Origin: Lepidodermella squamata
Taxonomy: Eukaryota > Gastrotricha
Assembly: GCA_047495785.1 (NCBI GenBank)
Contig: JBLDXI010000001.1
Location: forward strand, 620,001 to 684,000
DNA: 64,000 bases
Direction: 5' to 3'
Shown here one piece after another: positions 12,601-24,415 of the stretch. The notes under the pieces were generated by a model that saw nothing but the letters and a program-made list of their open reading frames with translations, ran no database searches and was not told the origin of the DNA. A program made the position numbers and the translations under genes. The first letter of the stretch is position 1. Each line of letters starts with the position of its first letter.

Positions 12601-13157
12601 CAAACTGCTCTTTTCATTGCTTATTCGTCAACCTGATCCTTCTCAGCGACACAAAGTAACACAATTTCCATCAAAATTGATCCTGCAGGCCAAATTATTT
12701 AGGTTACAGTGTATAGTCGTTTGATGATTCCTTCAAATTGAGTTATTTTTACTCGGGTTTACAGACGAATCGTGCTGGAAGCTGGAGGCAAACAAAGATT
12801 TTGATCATATACTTGACGCTCAAAGAGCGCATCGATTTGATGCATTTTACCGAAATCAATTGGTGGTTAGCAACACGCTCGCGCTTTTTTAGCGCGAAGC
12901 GCTTATTTACTCAGGTCGCACTATAAGACAATAGAAAGGTGTCTCGAGGCGGCCTCTAAGCGAGAGGGAAATTCAAGAAAAAACTTGCGTTTGAATGATT
13001 AATAATTCATTGAGCATCTCACACAAAGAAATGATGCAAACTGCTGACGGAGGCATTTTTGTCAAGCACTATATTCTATCCTGCTCGAAGAGAACAGCAA
13101 CAATAAAGAAGTCGGTATTATCGACACACATTTTTTCTCGAATTTGAACCGTCATTT
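9612..13157. other. Large divergent intergenic region
   Basis: Lies between two divergently transcribed secreted-protein genes. The stretch 10930-11230 is GC-richer and open in several frames (up to 98 codons), but none resembles a known protein or has splice context. A frame at 11400-11798 (132 codons) is also unsupported. It presumably holds both promoters. No repeat or RNA gene was recognised. Confidence 0.5.
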
Positions 13158-14905
13158 ATGGGTTCTGTGAACTTTGCAGCCCTGATATTGGGTCTAGCGT
13201 TAGGGTTAACCAGCGCAACAGATGTTTTCGTCAGGCCTCAGGGATGCCCAAATGACATAAGGCTGATTGTCGACGATTCTTACCGCGATTTCGCGAATTA
13301 TACCCTCGAACAATGTGCGGGTCAATGCTTGGCCGACGGAACGTGGTGCCGTTCGTTTTCTTATTACGACGACCCAGCTAATGCTACGAAAACTTGCGTG
13401 TTAAACATCGGTCATGCTGATGCTATGTGGACTGGGCTGGTCTTTGCCAAATTTTGGTCCTACTATGAAAGGGTTCGTTTCGCGAACTTCGCGCAATTTC
13501 CGAATAAACGTTTGTTTTCGCTGTAGATAACCGAGGAGACTGGCTTGCAGAACTTTGGAATCACTCCAATTACCACATGCCAAACCAGAATTTTCCGTGA
13601 TTGCAAACAGGCTGCAATGGCGTTAGGATTCACCTCCCCTCAGCAAGTCATGATTAAGTTGGACGACCTGCAGTACGCGGTGCCAGCCCTGTGTCAAAGC
13701 ACCAACGCCAACAACGGTAAAATAATAAAGCATAAAGAAAATGTCCGTTCCAACTTCCTAAAACTTTTCTAGAGCTTGTTATGCTTTCGAGAACTGGCCT
13801 TGGCTTTTACGATATTAGCTGGAATCGAAACTGGGAGGAATACAAATATGGCTTTGGCCGCGATAGCAGCAATTTCTGGATGGGTCTCGAATTCATGTAC
13901 CAAATCACCAACCAAGGTATTGTCTTTTGATCCCTTCTTAAACTGTTCTTTGAAAACTGTTTCATTTAGATTATCTTTTGAGGTGGTCTGGAAGTGGCCG
14001 CTGTATTTTCCCTCGAAAGATTAACGGCACAGCTCAGCGCTTCACAATTTCGGATGTGACGAATGGACGTTGCCCGTGGTGGAGCATCCGAGCTGACGGA
14101 AAAATCGTCATGTCTCAGCGATCTCTCTGCATTTGCGAAGATACCGTAAATCCAGGAGGTATCGGCCACGTTGCTCTTTGCGGCTGTAACGAACCGAATC
14201 GCTATCAAGTTCGACAATAAATTCAAAGTGATTATAATTCTTTAATGAATATCATTATTTTTACAGTTCATTTACTCTACACCGCTAAATATGATCATGT
14301 CAGTTCGACCAAATACTGGAAACAGGTGTTTGAAAATCACATCAGATAACAACGGAGAGGAAGTCATTGTAGCTGATTGCGATCAAAGCATTAATTTCTT
14401 CATTTGGTCCCTGAAAACTGGTCGCTATTCCACAATGTGGGTCAGCTGGGACATCACCAACACTAGGAGAGAATCTAAAGCTATTCGCACGGCGATGCTC
14501 GACGAATCAAACGGCTACCAGATTCAAGCTGATCAGGTCAGAAAAAGGCTTAAATCAAGTGATTTATTAGGGAAAAATTATAATTCCAGCTCAGCGGGTG
14601 TGCCACTCTCGGCCACAAGGTGTCACAGAATCAGAAATTCTCCACCTATGACCGTGATAACGACCGACAAGCTGATCAGAACCTTGCGCTTCGACAAGCC
14701 GGTGGTGACTGGTGGACCCAGCCGACCTGGTCAGACGGTGGAGACCCGAAATTTACAGCTATGAGAGAGTAAGAGCCACTAGTCATTTCATATTATTGTG
14801 TATTTATTTTCGATTTTTTCCCCCAGTGTGAGCAAATACAGCATGTGTGGCGGTTGGCTGATGAATGCCGTCATGTCTCTGGTAGCTGAAGATTGGCTTT
14901 TGTAA
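13158..14905 (+). CDS. Secreted PAN + fibrinogen-related protein with nested R-type lectin trefoil
   Basis: Exons 13158-13472, 13527-13716, 13773-13916, 13970-14208, 14267-14536, 14590-14768 and 14827-14905 give 471 residues with phases matching throughout. A signal peptide (ALILGLALGLTSA) precedes a PAN/apple-like Cys domain (about 25-105). A fibrinogen-related domain (FReD) starts at about 130. Its first half is recognised by NRNWEEYKYGFG and NFWMGLEFMYQITNQ. Its second half (from about 350) has MWVSWDIT, DESNGYQI, KFSTYDRDND and GGDWW. Between them, residues 217-349 form three about 43-residue repeats of R-type lectin style: I...CL...G..V.L..C...W/Q. Such trefoils bind sugars; no toxin catalytic domain is present. 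The donor of intron 4 (CAA|GTTCGA) is weak. The C-terminus lacks the usual final FReD cysteine pair spacing. Likely an extracellular glycan-binding protein, by inference. Confidence 0.85.
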
Positions 14906-15069
14906 TTATCGACCGGTTAAACCCGTGCGGAACCAGATCTATATAAAATACTCTCGTGCCGTGATTTTCGTTCTTATCTCCCGTAAATTAAACATATTGA
15001 CAGCTGTACTATGAGATTCCCTCTTCACCAGAATGAAATTCTTGACATGGCAAGCTAGATAATTTGCGA

Positions 15070-15075
15070 AATAAA
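15070..15075 (+). terminator. Polyadenylation signal AATAAA
   Basis: AATAAA about 165 bases after the stop of the PAN/fibrinogen gene. It lies beyond the gene but before the MAU2 stop on the other strand, so the two 3' untranslated regions overlap or nearly touch. Confidence 0.6.
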
Positions 15076-15108
15076 ACAGCGTTTGGTTTCAATAGATCGA
15101 GACCAATA

Positions 15109-15114
15109 TTTATT
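15109..15114 (-). terminator. Polyadenylation signal for MAU2
   Basis: TTTATT on the plus strand reads AATAAA on the minus strand, about 76 bases past the MAU2 stop. Confidence 0.65.
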
Positions 15115-15189
15115 ACAATAATAATTGAAACAAACAAACGATGCAAATTTACGATACAAACTTGACAATAATAAAAAAGACAACGAATT

Positions 15190-17663
15190 TCATCGATTTT
15201 GTTGTTGCTGCTGAAAGTGCATCGAAGCAGCGTATAAATTTTGCGCTTGCATAAGCTGCTGCGGCGACAGCCCAATCGGAACGCCGTTCGGATACATCGG
15301 TGGCGAGAAGGGCGAGAAATTCGCGGCAGCAGCCATCGCGGCACCAGGAGGAGGGGAACTTAGCAAAAACTGCTGTTGCTGTTGCTGGATTTGCCGTTGC
15401 TGCTGCATCATTTGCTGCGATTGCTGGGCCGCAGCCATCATATGCGAGGGCATCGCTTGCTGTTGCTGGTGCTGCTGCATTTGCTGCTGAGCAGCCATCA
15501 GATTCGGCTGCTGATGTTGCTGCATCTGCGGCTGAGCGGCGTAATTCTGCTGCAGCATGGCCGGTGGCACTCGCGGCGAGATTTGGGCTTGACTATGGCC
15601 CTGGTGCTGGGTTTGGACCATCATTCCACTAGACGATGGAGCAGCTGCGACTGGTTGGTTCACATGGGGAGGTGATCCCACCAAGTTTTGCTGCGGCCAC
15701 TAAAAACGAAATAAACCGCGTTTAAATTAGAAAAATTCAAATATTATATCACACACCATCATCAGATTGTTGTGCTCAGGTAACGCTTTAGCAGCGGCAG
15801 TTTCGTCGACTAGAGCCTTTGTCATAATACCAGCATCTGCTGTGTAAGAATGAGCCATTTGCTCCAAGAAATTGGCCTGTTGTTGGGCGCCTTGCTGAAG
15901 AAAGAGGCGACTCTCCAAGAAACAAGTGTCAGCTAAAAATCTGACTGACACTGCAGTTAGTTCTGTGTCTCCCGAAGCTTTAGCCTGGTTTGACGAGAAT
16001 TCAATGTGCTCCTTGGCACCAGTTGGGTTTTGATGAATCAGGAAGATGTAACCAAGTAGCAATCTGGATAGCAGGTTCATTCGGCTTAAACCTTCCGGGG
16101 TGGAGAATTGTAGAGCCCTTGTCAACGCTTCCCTCGCCTCGTTCGGCTTTCGCTGGCCGAGAGATAATACCGCGATGCAATATTCACGCGCGGCCCGGAG
16201 CAGAGCAGGTGGGCTAGCCCTGCTACTTGCGATAACTTCGTCATAGCGCTGAAGAAGCATCGAAGCTTCTGTTTTTCGGTTCATTTTCGAAAGCAGTAGA
16301 CAACGTGATAACTCGACAACGTAGCCCATTTCACGATCAGGACATTCGAGTTGCTGCGTTTGAATCGACTGCATGTGCCAATCGGCGACGTCAGCCCGGC
16401 CCATAAGGTGGTAATAGAATCCTAGCAAAAGCCTGACACGGTATTCAAATCGCTTGGCTACTCTATCTGAGCAGTGCGGCAGAACAGAAATCATTTTTCC
16501 AATATTGACGATAGCTAAAGATCGCTTCTCCGAGATTAGGTACGATTGAGCTAGATTTTCCAGGTAAATAAGCGATAGCCGAGGAATCAATGGATGCCTA
16601 GGATCGTTCGACGACTTGTAAACCTCAAGAGCTTGCAGGCCCTTTTCAACATTTCGTCTGACTCGGTCAGACCGGCCCGCCTGGAGCTCGTACATTGAAG
16701 TTACTGCCGAAACGATGATATAAAGCAGATCGCGAGACAGCCAGACAAATTTGTCATGGGCATTCGCCAAATTATTTTGAGGTATCGCAGATATCGGTTC
16801 TGGCGCGTAGCCCATCAAGGTGGTCAGGGCATCTTGCAATTGCTTCAAAGGTCCAGCGGCAGTGTTAACCTAAGGTGAGAAAAATATGCAATAAATATTA
16901 TTTAATAAAATGCAACTTTTCAAACCTGAGATGCATATAAAAAATGGCATGTCTGCATAATCAAGAATAGCACCTTGCAGACTTCACGCTGACGTTGATT
17001 TTCCGTGTAAGCGTTTATCAGTACGCTACAAGCTCCCAAAACTCCATCGACGCCGCCAAATTCTCGTTGTATTAGCAATAACATTCCATGTCCCAGCTTG
17101 AAGACGATCCGAGCATATTGCGCGCCAAAACGAGATGCGACATCATCGCCCATTGTCAAATAGTAGATCGATGATTTTATATTGCCGTCGTCCATGGCAA
17201 GCTGGGCTAGCTGAAGTAAAATTCGACAACTCCAATATGAACTATTTACGGTGTCTTTGTGAACACTTTGAAGTAATGTATACGCTTGTTGCATTTTGCC
17301 TTTCAACGCATACGCTTTGGAAAGTTGAGACGCGGATTCGAAATAGCAGTCTGGCATATTTAGACTGCCAAATAAGTTCATTGCTCTTTCTAGATGACCA
17401 ATAATCAGATCATATTGCTTAGTGTGCTTCAGGAGTAGACTGCCGATTTGTAAATGAACTCGCGCCTCTATTTTAGCCGGAGGCTGCGACGATACCAAAC
17501 AGATCAAACAATGAACCGAATAGCGAATATTTGGAGGACTTTGTTGGCGAAAATATTCAGCAAGGCCCCATAGAGCCAACCAGTAGTCATCAGAAGGTTC
17601 GCTTTTCATCAACTGCGTGGTTTGTTGGATGACGCTGCTCATTCCAACACCATGAGCTTGCAT
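15190..17663 (-). CDS. MAU2: MAU2 (SCC4) cohesin loader subunit with Gln-rich tail
   Basis: Exons 16926-17663, 15757-16869 and 15190-15699 give 786 residues. MAU2 pairs with NIPBL/SCC2 in the nucleus to load cohesin on chromatin. The N-terminus shows the family pattern WLALWGLAEYFR...SPPNIRYSVHCL, then IEARVHLQIGSLL, YWSCRILLQLAQL and ...GHGMLLLI, which are TPR-like helices. The C-terminal end of the conserved part reads ALPEHNNLMMW, matching LPEHNLITW of vertebrate MAU2. Beyond that the protein continues for about 165 residues of Gln/Met/Ala-rich sequence with short polyQ runs, ending in QQQQQNR. This tail is absent from vertebrate MAU2 (about 613 residues). An acceptor-like AG lies six bases before the ATG. 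Orthology is strong; the function of the tail is unknown. Confidence 0.93.
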
Positions 17664-19906
17664 CTTTCACTGAATTGATTTATTGATAATTGATAAGAAT
17701 TCCTAATAAGTGCAACATAGAAAATGCTGAAAACTAAAGTATTAAAATTGAATGCTTAGGAATACAAATTTGACGCCTGATAATATATCATTTTCGCGAA
17801 TTTCAAAGGCTGAGTTGATTTTACGATAAGTTTTTCCAAGTGAGGAAATAAATTAAAGATATCAGACATGAGATGGGAGCAGAAGAGCAAAAAATGTACT
17901 ATAGTTATTATAGGTATTCAGAAGTTTACTTATCCAATTGATTTCAGGTGTTTTCGCTTTTCGCGAAGGTATTGCTAAGTCATCTTGGTTATGAGCAACA
18001 CTCGTGGTTACAGCTTACAGCATGGATTTCAAGACAGCATCTTCAGGAAATTATTGTTTCGTTCCGAGTTCCGAGTTCTGAGGCGGTGGTGGTCAACTGG
18101 AAACAAAGCGTCTGCTAATGATCTTATCATCGATAATCGAAAGATACAGAAAACAATCAATACGGCGATTGTTTTCATTTATATGCTAATGATCTTATCA
18201 TCGATAATCGAAAGATACAGAAAACAATCAATACGGCGATTGTTTTCATTTATACTCTTTCACGGTTTACACTAAATGAATAATTTTGGCAACCAGTAGT
18301 CACTTTACTCCCAGAACCCCCAAGCTATATACTTAAAACCTATATTCTATATAGCTATATATTTAAAACCTTAGTCTTCTGCCCGCTTGCTTGGCCTCAG
18401 AAAAGGTGGACTGTCCTTATCCTTGCTTTCCCGGACTGTGGTAGGCTTAGAAGTTTTTTCTACCCTGCTCACACCAGATCGTCGAGCGTCGAGCCACGCG
18501 CCTAATAGCGGACACACTCATCAACAAGTTCGCTTTTTTGAATCTCCCTCGCTATTTTCACTGACTTCACCAGCATACCCAAGGTTAACAGGAAATAAGA
18601 AACATTTTTTATTTACTACATGGTAATTAGATCAGTTTTGCTACTCAATTCAATGCTCTATATTTCAATAACAATAAAAGTGAAAAGTAAAATTAATTTA
18701 TTTTTACATTAGTCCGCGATTTGGTTCGATTTCCGTAGCATTTAGTTTTTTGTCTGAGCAGGTATATCACAAACTTCAGTTTGGAACTTTGAACCCCACA
18801 CCTGGAATATGTTTTTAGCCCTTTGATAGATTTTGTCTTCTAACTAGCACTTTTCAAAGAAGTCAGAATTCCAATGAATTTTTACTGAATTCGACAAAAT
18901 GACCCCTCATTCGGCTAGGAGGTTCAAGGGGCCCCGAGCTCGTGCCCCGCGCCCCGCGCCCCCTTTCGGCTGTGGACCCTCGGTCTTGGGTTGCTCTAGG
19001 CTCTAGGATCCAGAAACTATCATTATTAATAGCAAATGTACATATGAGAAGAAATATCGCTGCCCACTGCGTGTTAAAGGAGGCTCTTAATGATTTTATC
19101 CTCCAACGACAACGTTGCAACGCAATAATGGGTTACTTACCTGGGCATTTCACTGATAGGTCAAGGCTGTCGCAAAATTCAAGTGTTCATGGGCATCACT
19201 AACTGCAAGCTCTGTCGGCTGGAAATAAAAATAAATACTGAAAATGTCGTAATTTTACGTTTTGCTGCCTCGAAGCTCAAAGGCCAATGGCTATGCTTGA
19301 TTGAAATTAATTGTTCTTTGAAAAGCTAAAATAGGGGTTGAACCCCATACTCTTGCTTCCATGTGCTAGTTCGCCGACTTGCATCAGTGAAATTGACCGG
19401 AGACCAATGCCAATCGACCTATCTTCTTGCCCTGTCTCTGCCTGTATTGGTAAGCTCTCAATGAAGTGAAATGGATCAGGAATTAATAACTCGTGAATCT
19501 TGCGACTTCAGGCGCGAATTGGCAGCTTCTTTCTAGCAATTGCAACCCTGCAATTTTCTTAATTATGTCAGCTATCTATGGGCTATGGGTTGAAAAAAAT
19601 TCCTATGTCTGGCAGATTGAGAAGGAAAGCTTATTTATTTAATAAAGCTGTGATTAATTTTTAAAGAATATCAATTTTTCAACTTATTCGAATATCAAGA
19701 CACTGTTTCACCAGGGGTCTTTCACACTGGCTGCGGAAATTTTTGTTGCTTGCTGCGATGACATCCATTTTTCTTATTACAGATAATTTTTTGCTCTTGC
19801 TTGATTCGCATCCGACTTGGTCATTTAATTCAAAACCTACCCAGAAAGTTATTGGATCTCTTAATATTAAATACTTGTTTAAATTTCATAGATAATTTTA
19901 TTACTG
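17664..19906. other. Divergent intergenic region between MAU2 and NEDD4
   Basis: Presumably holds both promoters. It contains an exact 71-bp tandem duplication (18113-18254), a short AT-rich repeat near 18325-18370 and a GC-rich patch near 18940-18962 with repeated GCGCCCC. Open frames are short and unsupported. Confidence 0.55.
18113..18254. repeat. Exact 71-bp tandem duplication
   Basis: Two adjacent, identical 71-bp copies (18113-18183 and 18184-18254), each starting TGCTAATGATC and ending TTCATTTATA. No divergence is visible, so it is a recent duplication or an assembly duplication. Confidence 0.92.
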
Positions 19907-22803
19907 ATGGCAGCTTCGGCGATTCATGGGTTACCTGAAGTATGTTGACACAGTGTTTATGATACTTATTTCATTCTAAACATGATTTTCCGTGCAGAAT
20001 TATCCTGGAGCTACCAAGTTGCTCAGAATTGGTATTTATTCGGCTAAAGACTTGGCGAAGAAAGACATTTTTGGCTTGAGGTAATTAACTTAATTTCGTC
20101 ACCAATTGAATTTACTAAAAACTATTTTTTTATTAATTTAGTGATCCGTATGTCTTATTTTCTTTATGCCGTCGCTCCCAGTCGGGAAGTCTGAAAAAAA
20201 TCTACACAGCCCGCACGAAAACAATTAAAAGAGTAAATTATTAAAACTATTAAAACGTGCTCCTACAATTTTGCTACTACATTGACAACAGAATTTGAAC
20301 CCAGTATGGGATATGCAAGCAATTTGTCGAGTCGATCCTTCAGCTAACGTCTTGCTGTTCGAGCTGTACGATGCCAACAGAATTGTGAGTCACTGAATTT
20401 CCGTCCGTCGCTCTGCTTTACAGTTTGTTATTTTCAGACTCGCGACGACTTTCTCGGATTGGTTGAGATACCGCTCATTGGCACTGACATTCCTACAACA
20501 GCACAAGACGCCGAGGTTGTACCGACAAGCTACGTCTTGCGCGCTAGAAAGTAAGCTGCCTTTTTACAATTAAGCATCGTTTGAACCGAATGTAATTTGA
20601 ATAGCCACGCATCCAACATACGTGGATCAATAAATATCGCTCTTGCTTTTGTTGCCGATCGCTCAGATGGACAAGGCTCTAATCTTCGCACTGAAGAGGC
20701 TAGTATCGATTTAATTATCCGAAACCTGTCATAATTTAAATGTGTTATTGATAGAACGAAGATGGACTCATTGAAGTATCACAGGAAAGACGGCAATCTC
20801 AAATGCCGGCCGACGCACCGTTGCCGCCAGGCTGGGAGTGCCGTCGAGATGCCAATGGCAGAGTGTACTACTTGAATCACAACACACGTACAACCACGTG
20901 GCAACGCCCTCGTGGTGATGTTTCTAGTGCAAATGCTTCTGCTAATGATTCGCCAGCTCAAAGTGCAGAAGGCGCTGCTTCGCCGAATGAAAACTCGCCC
21001 GTCGTCAGCCCTACTAGTTCCGTTTCACAGTTAGAAGCTGCTCTCCAGGCTGTCACTCTCTCCCCAACTCCTGTCGCCTCAGCCACTGCCGCAGCAACAG
21101 CCACACCAGCAGCGTCAAGTGGTGGAGCGAGACGTGTGCCGTCACGTCGGCATATCTCTGCTCGCGATGTCGAACCCACGACGAATTCATCGACTCAGTC
21201 ACCTAGAATTGAGTTATTAACCACGGGTGAAGATGAAGAACCGTTACCGCCGGGTTGGCAAAAAGCGCGTGCTCCTAATGGTCGAATTTTCTTCGTAGAT
21301 CACAATACGCAGCTAACAACTTGGGTATGTTTAGTTTGAATGCAAAAATATCACGAAAGATTCATTAAAATGTTGTTACAGCAAGATCCACGAACCGGGC
21401 AGGAAACGACTCAACCTGAATCTATTAAGGAGGCGCCTAACATTGATGCCGCGTACCAAAAAACCGGCGCAGATGACACCGGTGCTGCAGCGTTGAGTGA
21501 GGCAGAGGCTAATGCGCATTTAGGACCTCTGCCAGATGGCTGGGAGCGGCGAGTCTCCGAGTCAGGCCGGCCGTTCTTCGTCGACCACAAGTCACGGAGA
21601 ACGCAATGGGAAGACCCGCGTCTCGCTCAATACGCGGGTCCGCGTCTTCGCCTGGAACGAACATTCAAAGCCAAATACGATAATTTCCGCGCAAATCTTC
21701 GCTTGCCGCCAAATCTGCCGAATAAGGTGGATATCGAAGTGCGACGCTCTGACATTTTGCAGGACGCGTTTAACATTGTGATGTCTACGATGGACGTAAA
21801 TCTCCTTAAAGCGCGCCTTTGGGTTTCGTTTCGCGGTGAACAGGGTTTGGACTACTCTGGTATTAAACGCGAGTTTTTCTGGCTTCTTTCTAAAGCTATG
21901 TTCAATCCGTATTATGGGCTATTCATGTACTCGGCAGCTGATAATTATACGCTGCAAATAAATCCGAATAGCGCGATGGCAGAGCCGAATCATTTGCAAT
22001 GGTACTACTTCATCGGAAGAATTACCGGAATGGCTGTTTTCCACGGCTATTTACTTGACGGGTTTTTCGTTCGCCCGTTCTACAAACTGATTCTTGACAG
22101 ACCACTGACACTGAATGATATGGAATGCACGGATGTCGAGTATTACAACTCGCTCCAGTACATCCTCGAAAACGACGTGACCGACCTCGATTTGCATTTC
22201 ATCGCCAATGACGCCGATTTGTACGGCAAACCGGTCGAGGCCGAACTGATACCTGGTGGTGCTACGAAGAGCGTGACGAACGAGAATAAGGAGGAGTACG
22301 TCAAGTTGCTAATCGACTACCGGCTGAAAGGCCGTGTTGGCGAACAGATGCATTGGTTTATGACCGGTTTCACTGAATTCATCCCGCGTACTCTACTACA
22401 AGACTTCGACGAGCACGAATTGGAACTACTTCTCGGTGGCATTCAAAATATCGACGTGAATGATTGGAGAGAACACACCGAGTACCGCAATGGCTACTCG
22501 CCCAACCACGTGACCATTGTTAATTTCTGGAAGCTCGTCTACCTGATGTCGAATCATCAAAGAACTCGGTTGCTGCAATGGGTGACGGGTACGAGCAAGC
22601 TGCCCGCAAACGGTTTTCGCGATCTTCAGGGCTCCAATGGCCCTCAGCGATTCACAATTCAGCTGTGGAGCGATCGCGGCCACTTACCACAGGCACACAC
22701 TTGTTTCAACCGGCTAGAATTGCCGCCCTACGAGCAATATGACGAATTGCGCGAGAAAATTTTCAAAGCGCTGGAAATGGGCCGAGAATTCAACACTGAT
22801 TAG
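19907..22803 (+). CDS. NEDD4: NEDD4-type E3 ubiquitin ligase (C2-WW-WW-WW-HECT)
   Basis: Exons 19907-19939, 19998-20080, 20142-20232, 20292-20384, 20438-20550, 20605-20698, 20755-21324 and 21382-22803; 832 residues. The C2 domain (about 12-150) has [25 protein letters not shown] and NRITRDDFLG, the NEDD4 signature for Ca/phospholipid binding. Three WW domains lie near 190, 330 and 407 (PLPPGWE..., PLPPGWQ..., PLPDGWE...), which bind PY motifs in substrates. The HECT domain fills the last 350 residues, with [27 protein letters not shown] and catalytic HTCFNRL (Cys about 800). It transfers ubiquitin at membranes and endosomes. The intron at 20699-20754 starts with GC rather than GT. The second WW domain is split by an intron. 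An acceptor-like AG lies at 19890-19891. Su(dx)/WWP-type ligases are alternatives, but the C2 fits NEDD4 best. Confidence 0.93.
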
Positions 22804-24415
22804 GGTGGATGAAATCATACATTTTGGAAAATCTTTAAATTAATATTATACTACACGTTATTTTTGCGCGGTATTATTTATGTTGTTACTTTTGATGATG
22901 ATGAACCAAAATATAACGTGAAAATCCTGAAGCAGATGCACGTCTTTTGAAAATCTGAACTGAAATGTAGTTAATTGTCTGTGAAAGGCATATATCCGAG
23001 CTGAGCCTGAAGAAACGCTTTTATTGTCTGATTTCATGACAAGTTAGTTGTTTTACTATTGTTGGACGAATCGCGCTTAGGTGGTGTGTGAGTTATTATA
23101 CACCAAAAGTGTCCAATGATAGCCCTTTGACTGCTTTCTGAAAGCTAAATAGAATTTCCCGAGGTGTCGAAAGACATCGGCCTACTAATTAACTGCATAA
23201 TTTGCCTGCAATAACTTCTGCCACGGAAGAACGCACGCATTTCTATTCCAATGTGTCGCTTCGTCGAAACTGTGAGCGAGAACTCGATTACCCAACTTGC
23301 ATCTGCAATGCGTCATGCACGGCAAAACCATGTTATGTTGGTCAGCTATTATTTAAAACTGAAAGCTTACGACTTCTAAAATTGCTATAGTTTTGTACAT
23401 TGTCTTATATACTATATAACTAACAGAATGAAATTTTTCGTTGATCACGGAGAAAACACTGAAAAGACATGAATTTTGAAATAAAACCGAAATTCCACTT
23501 GCTGTGACTTTTTCATTAGCTCATTTTTTGCGTTTTTCCTTCAGTATCCATTGTTTACAGGCTACATTTAAAAAGGAGTTGTTTTAGCGCCCAGCACGAA
23601 TCCAGCAAGAAATTCAAGAAACAACGCTGCATAAAAACGATGAAATTTTGAGACAAACTCATTTTACTTCATTTTCCACACAATATTACACATATTTTAT
23701 ATGCGCTCGATTAGATCAAGAAACATTTCAATACAGTAAAGAGACAAGAACATAGAAATAGTAGTGGTCGCTCGATATCCTGGCCCGTTTTGCGTCGTAA
23801 TATTTATTACACATACTGACGTTTTATTATATCGATATCGATGTGTGTAAAGCAATAACTGGTCAGAGACGCCGATTATAGTATCGAAAACCACTCATAT
23901 AATAAAGCTTTCTCAGAAAACACTGACAATTTAGTCCTTTTATCTCCCAGTGGACTTTTCAAGTTAATAGATGATTTTTACTGTGAACTGAAATAAAATC
24001 CTCATATCAAACTGATCTACATAACACAAGTTAGCCTAATCGAAGAAACATAGAAGTTGGAACTTTACCCCTGGAAAGGGCATATTGTAGGTTTCACTAA
24101 ATTATTAATTCTGTTGTTACCGAGAGGTAACGAATAGCGATTCATAGCATGAATTGTTTAGAATAATATAACCCATGTTCATCGCAGAAATGTCGTCAAA
24201 TCCATTTGAAATAAAAACTGAACAAATTTCGAAATAACATAAGCATGTAGAGATAGAGAGGATGAGACGTTAACCATGTTTAATAACAATATACAACGAG
24301 ACAAGAACACCGCTTCCGGTATCATAACAGAGCAATAAGGATTGAGCAGGCAAGCTACATGGTCCTCGTCTTCATCGTCATACTTATCATGTAGTTGTGT
24401 AGTCCAATTTTGCGA
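22804..24415. other. Convergent 3' flanks of NEDD4 and p66
   Basis: Mainly AT-rich untranslated and intergenic sequence. Short open frames (for example 23202-23390) have no support. I see no RNA gene or repeat. Confidence 0.55.

Noticed and set aside
13970-14208. Reading exon 4 of the PAN/fibrinogen gene as the gene end (TAA at 14218-14220)
   Set aside because: Stopping there would cut the fibrinogen domain before KFSTYDRDND and GGDWW, which follow in frame after a splice at 14208/14267.
15300-15675. Ala/Leu-rich plus-strand frames of about 100 codons
   Set aside because: They are antisense readings of the CAG-rich (Gln) tail of MAU2.
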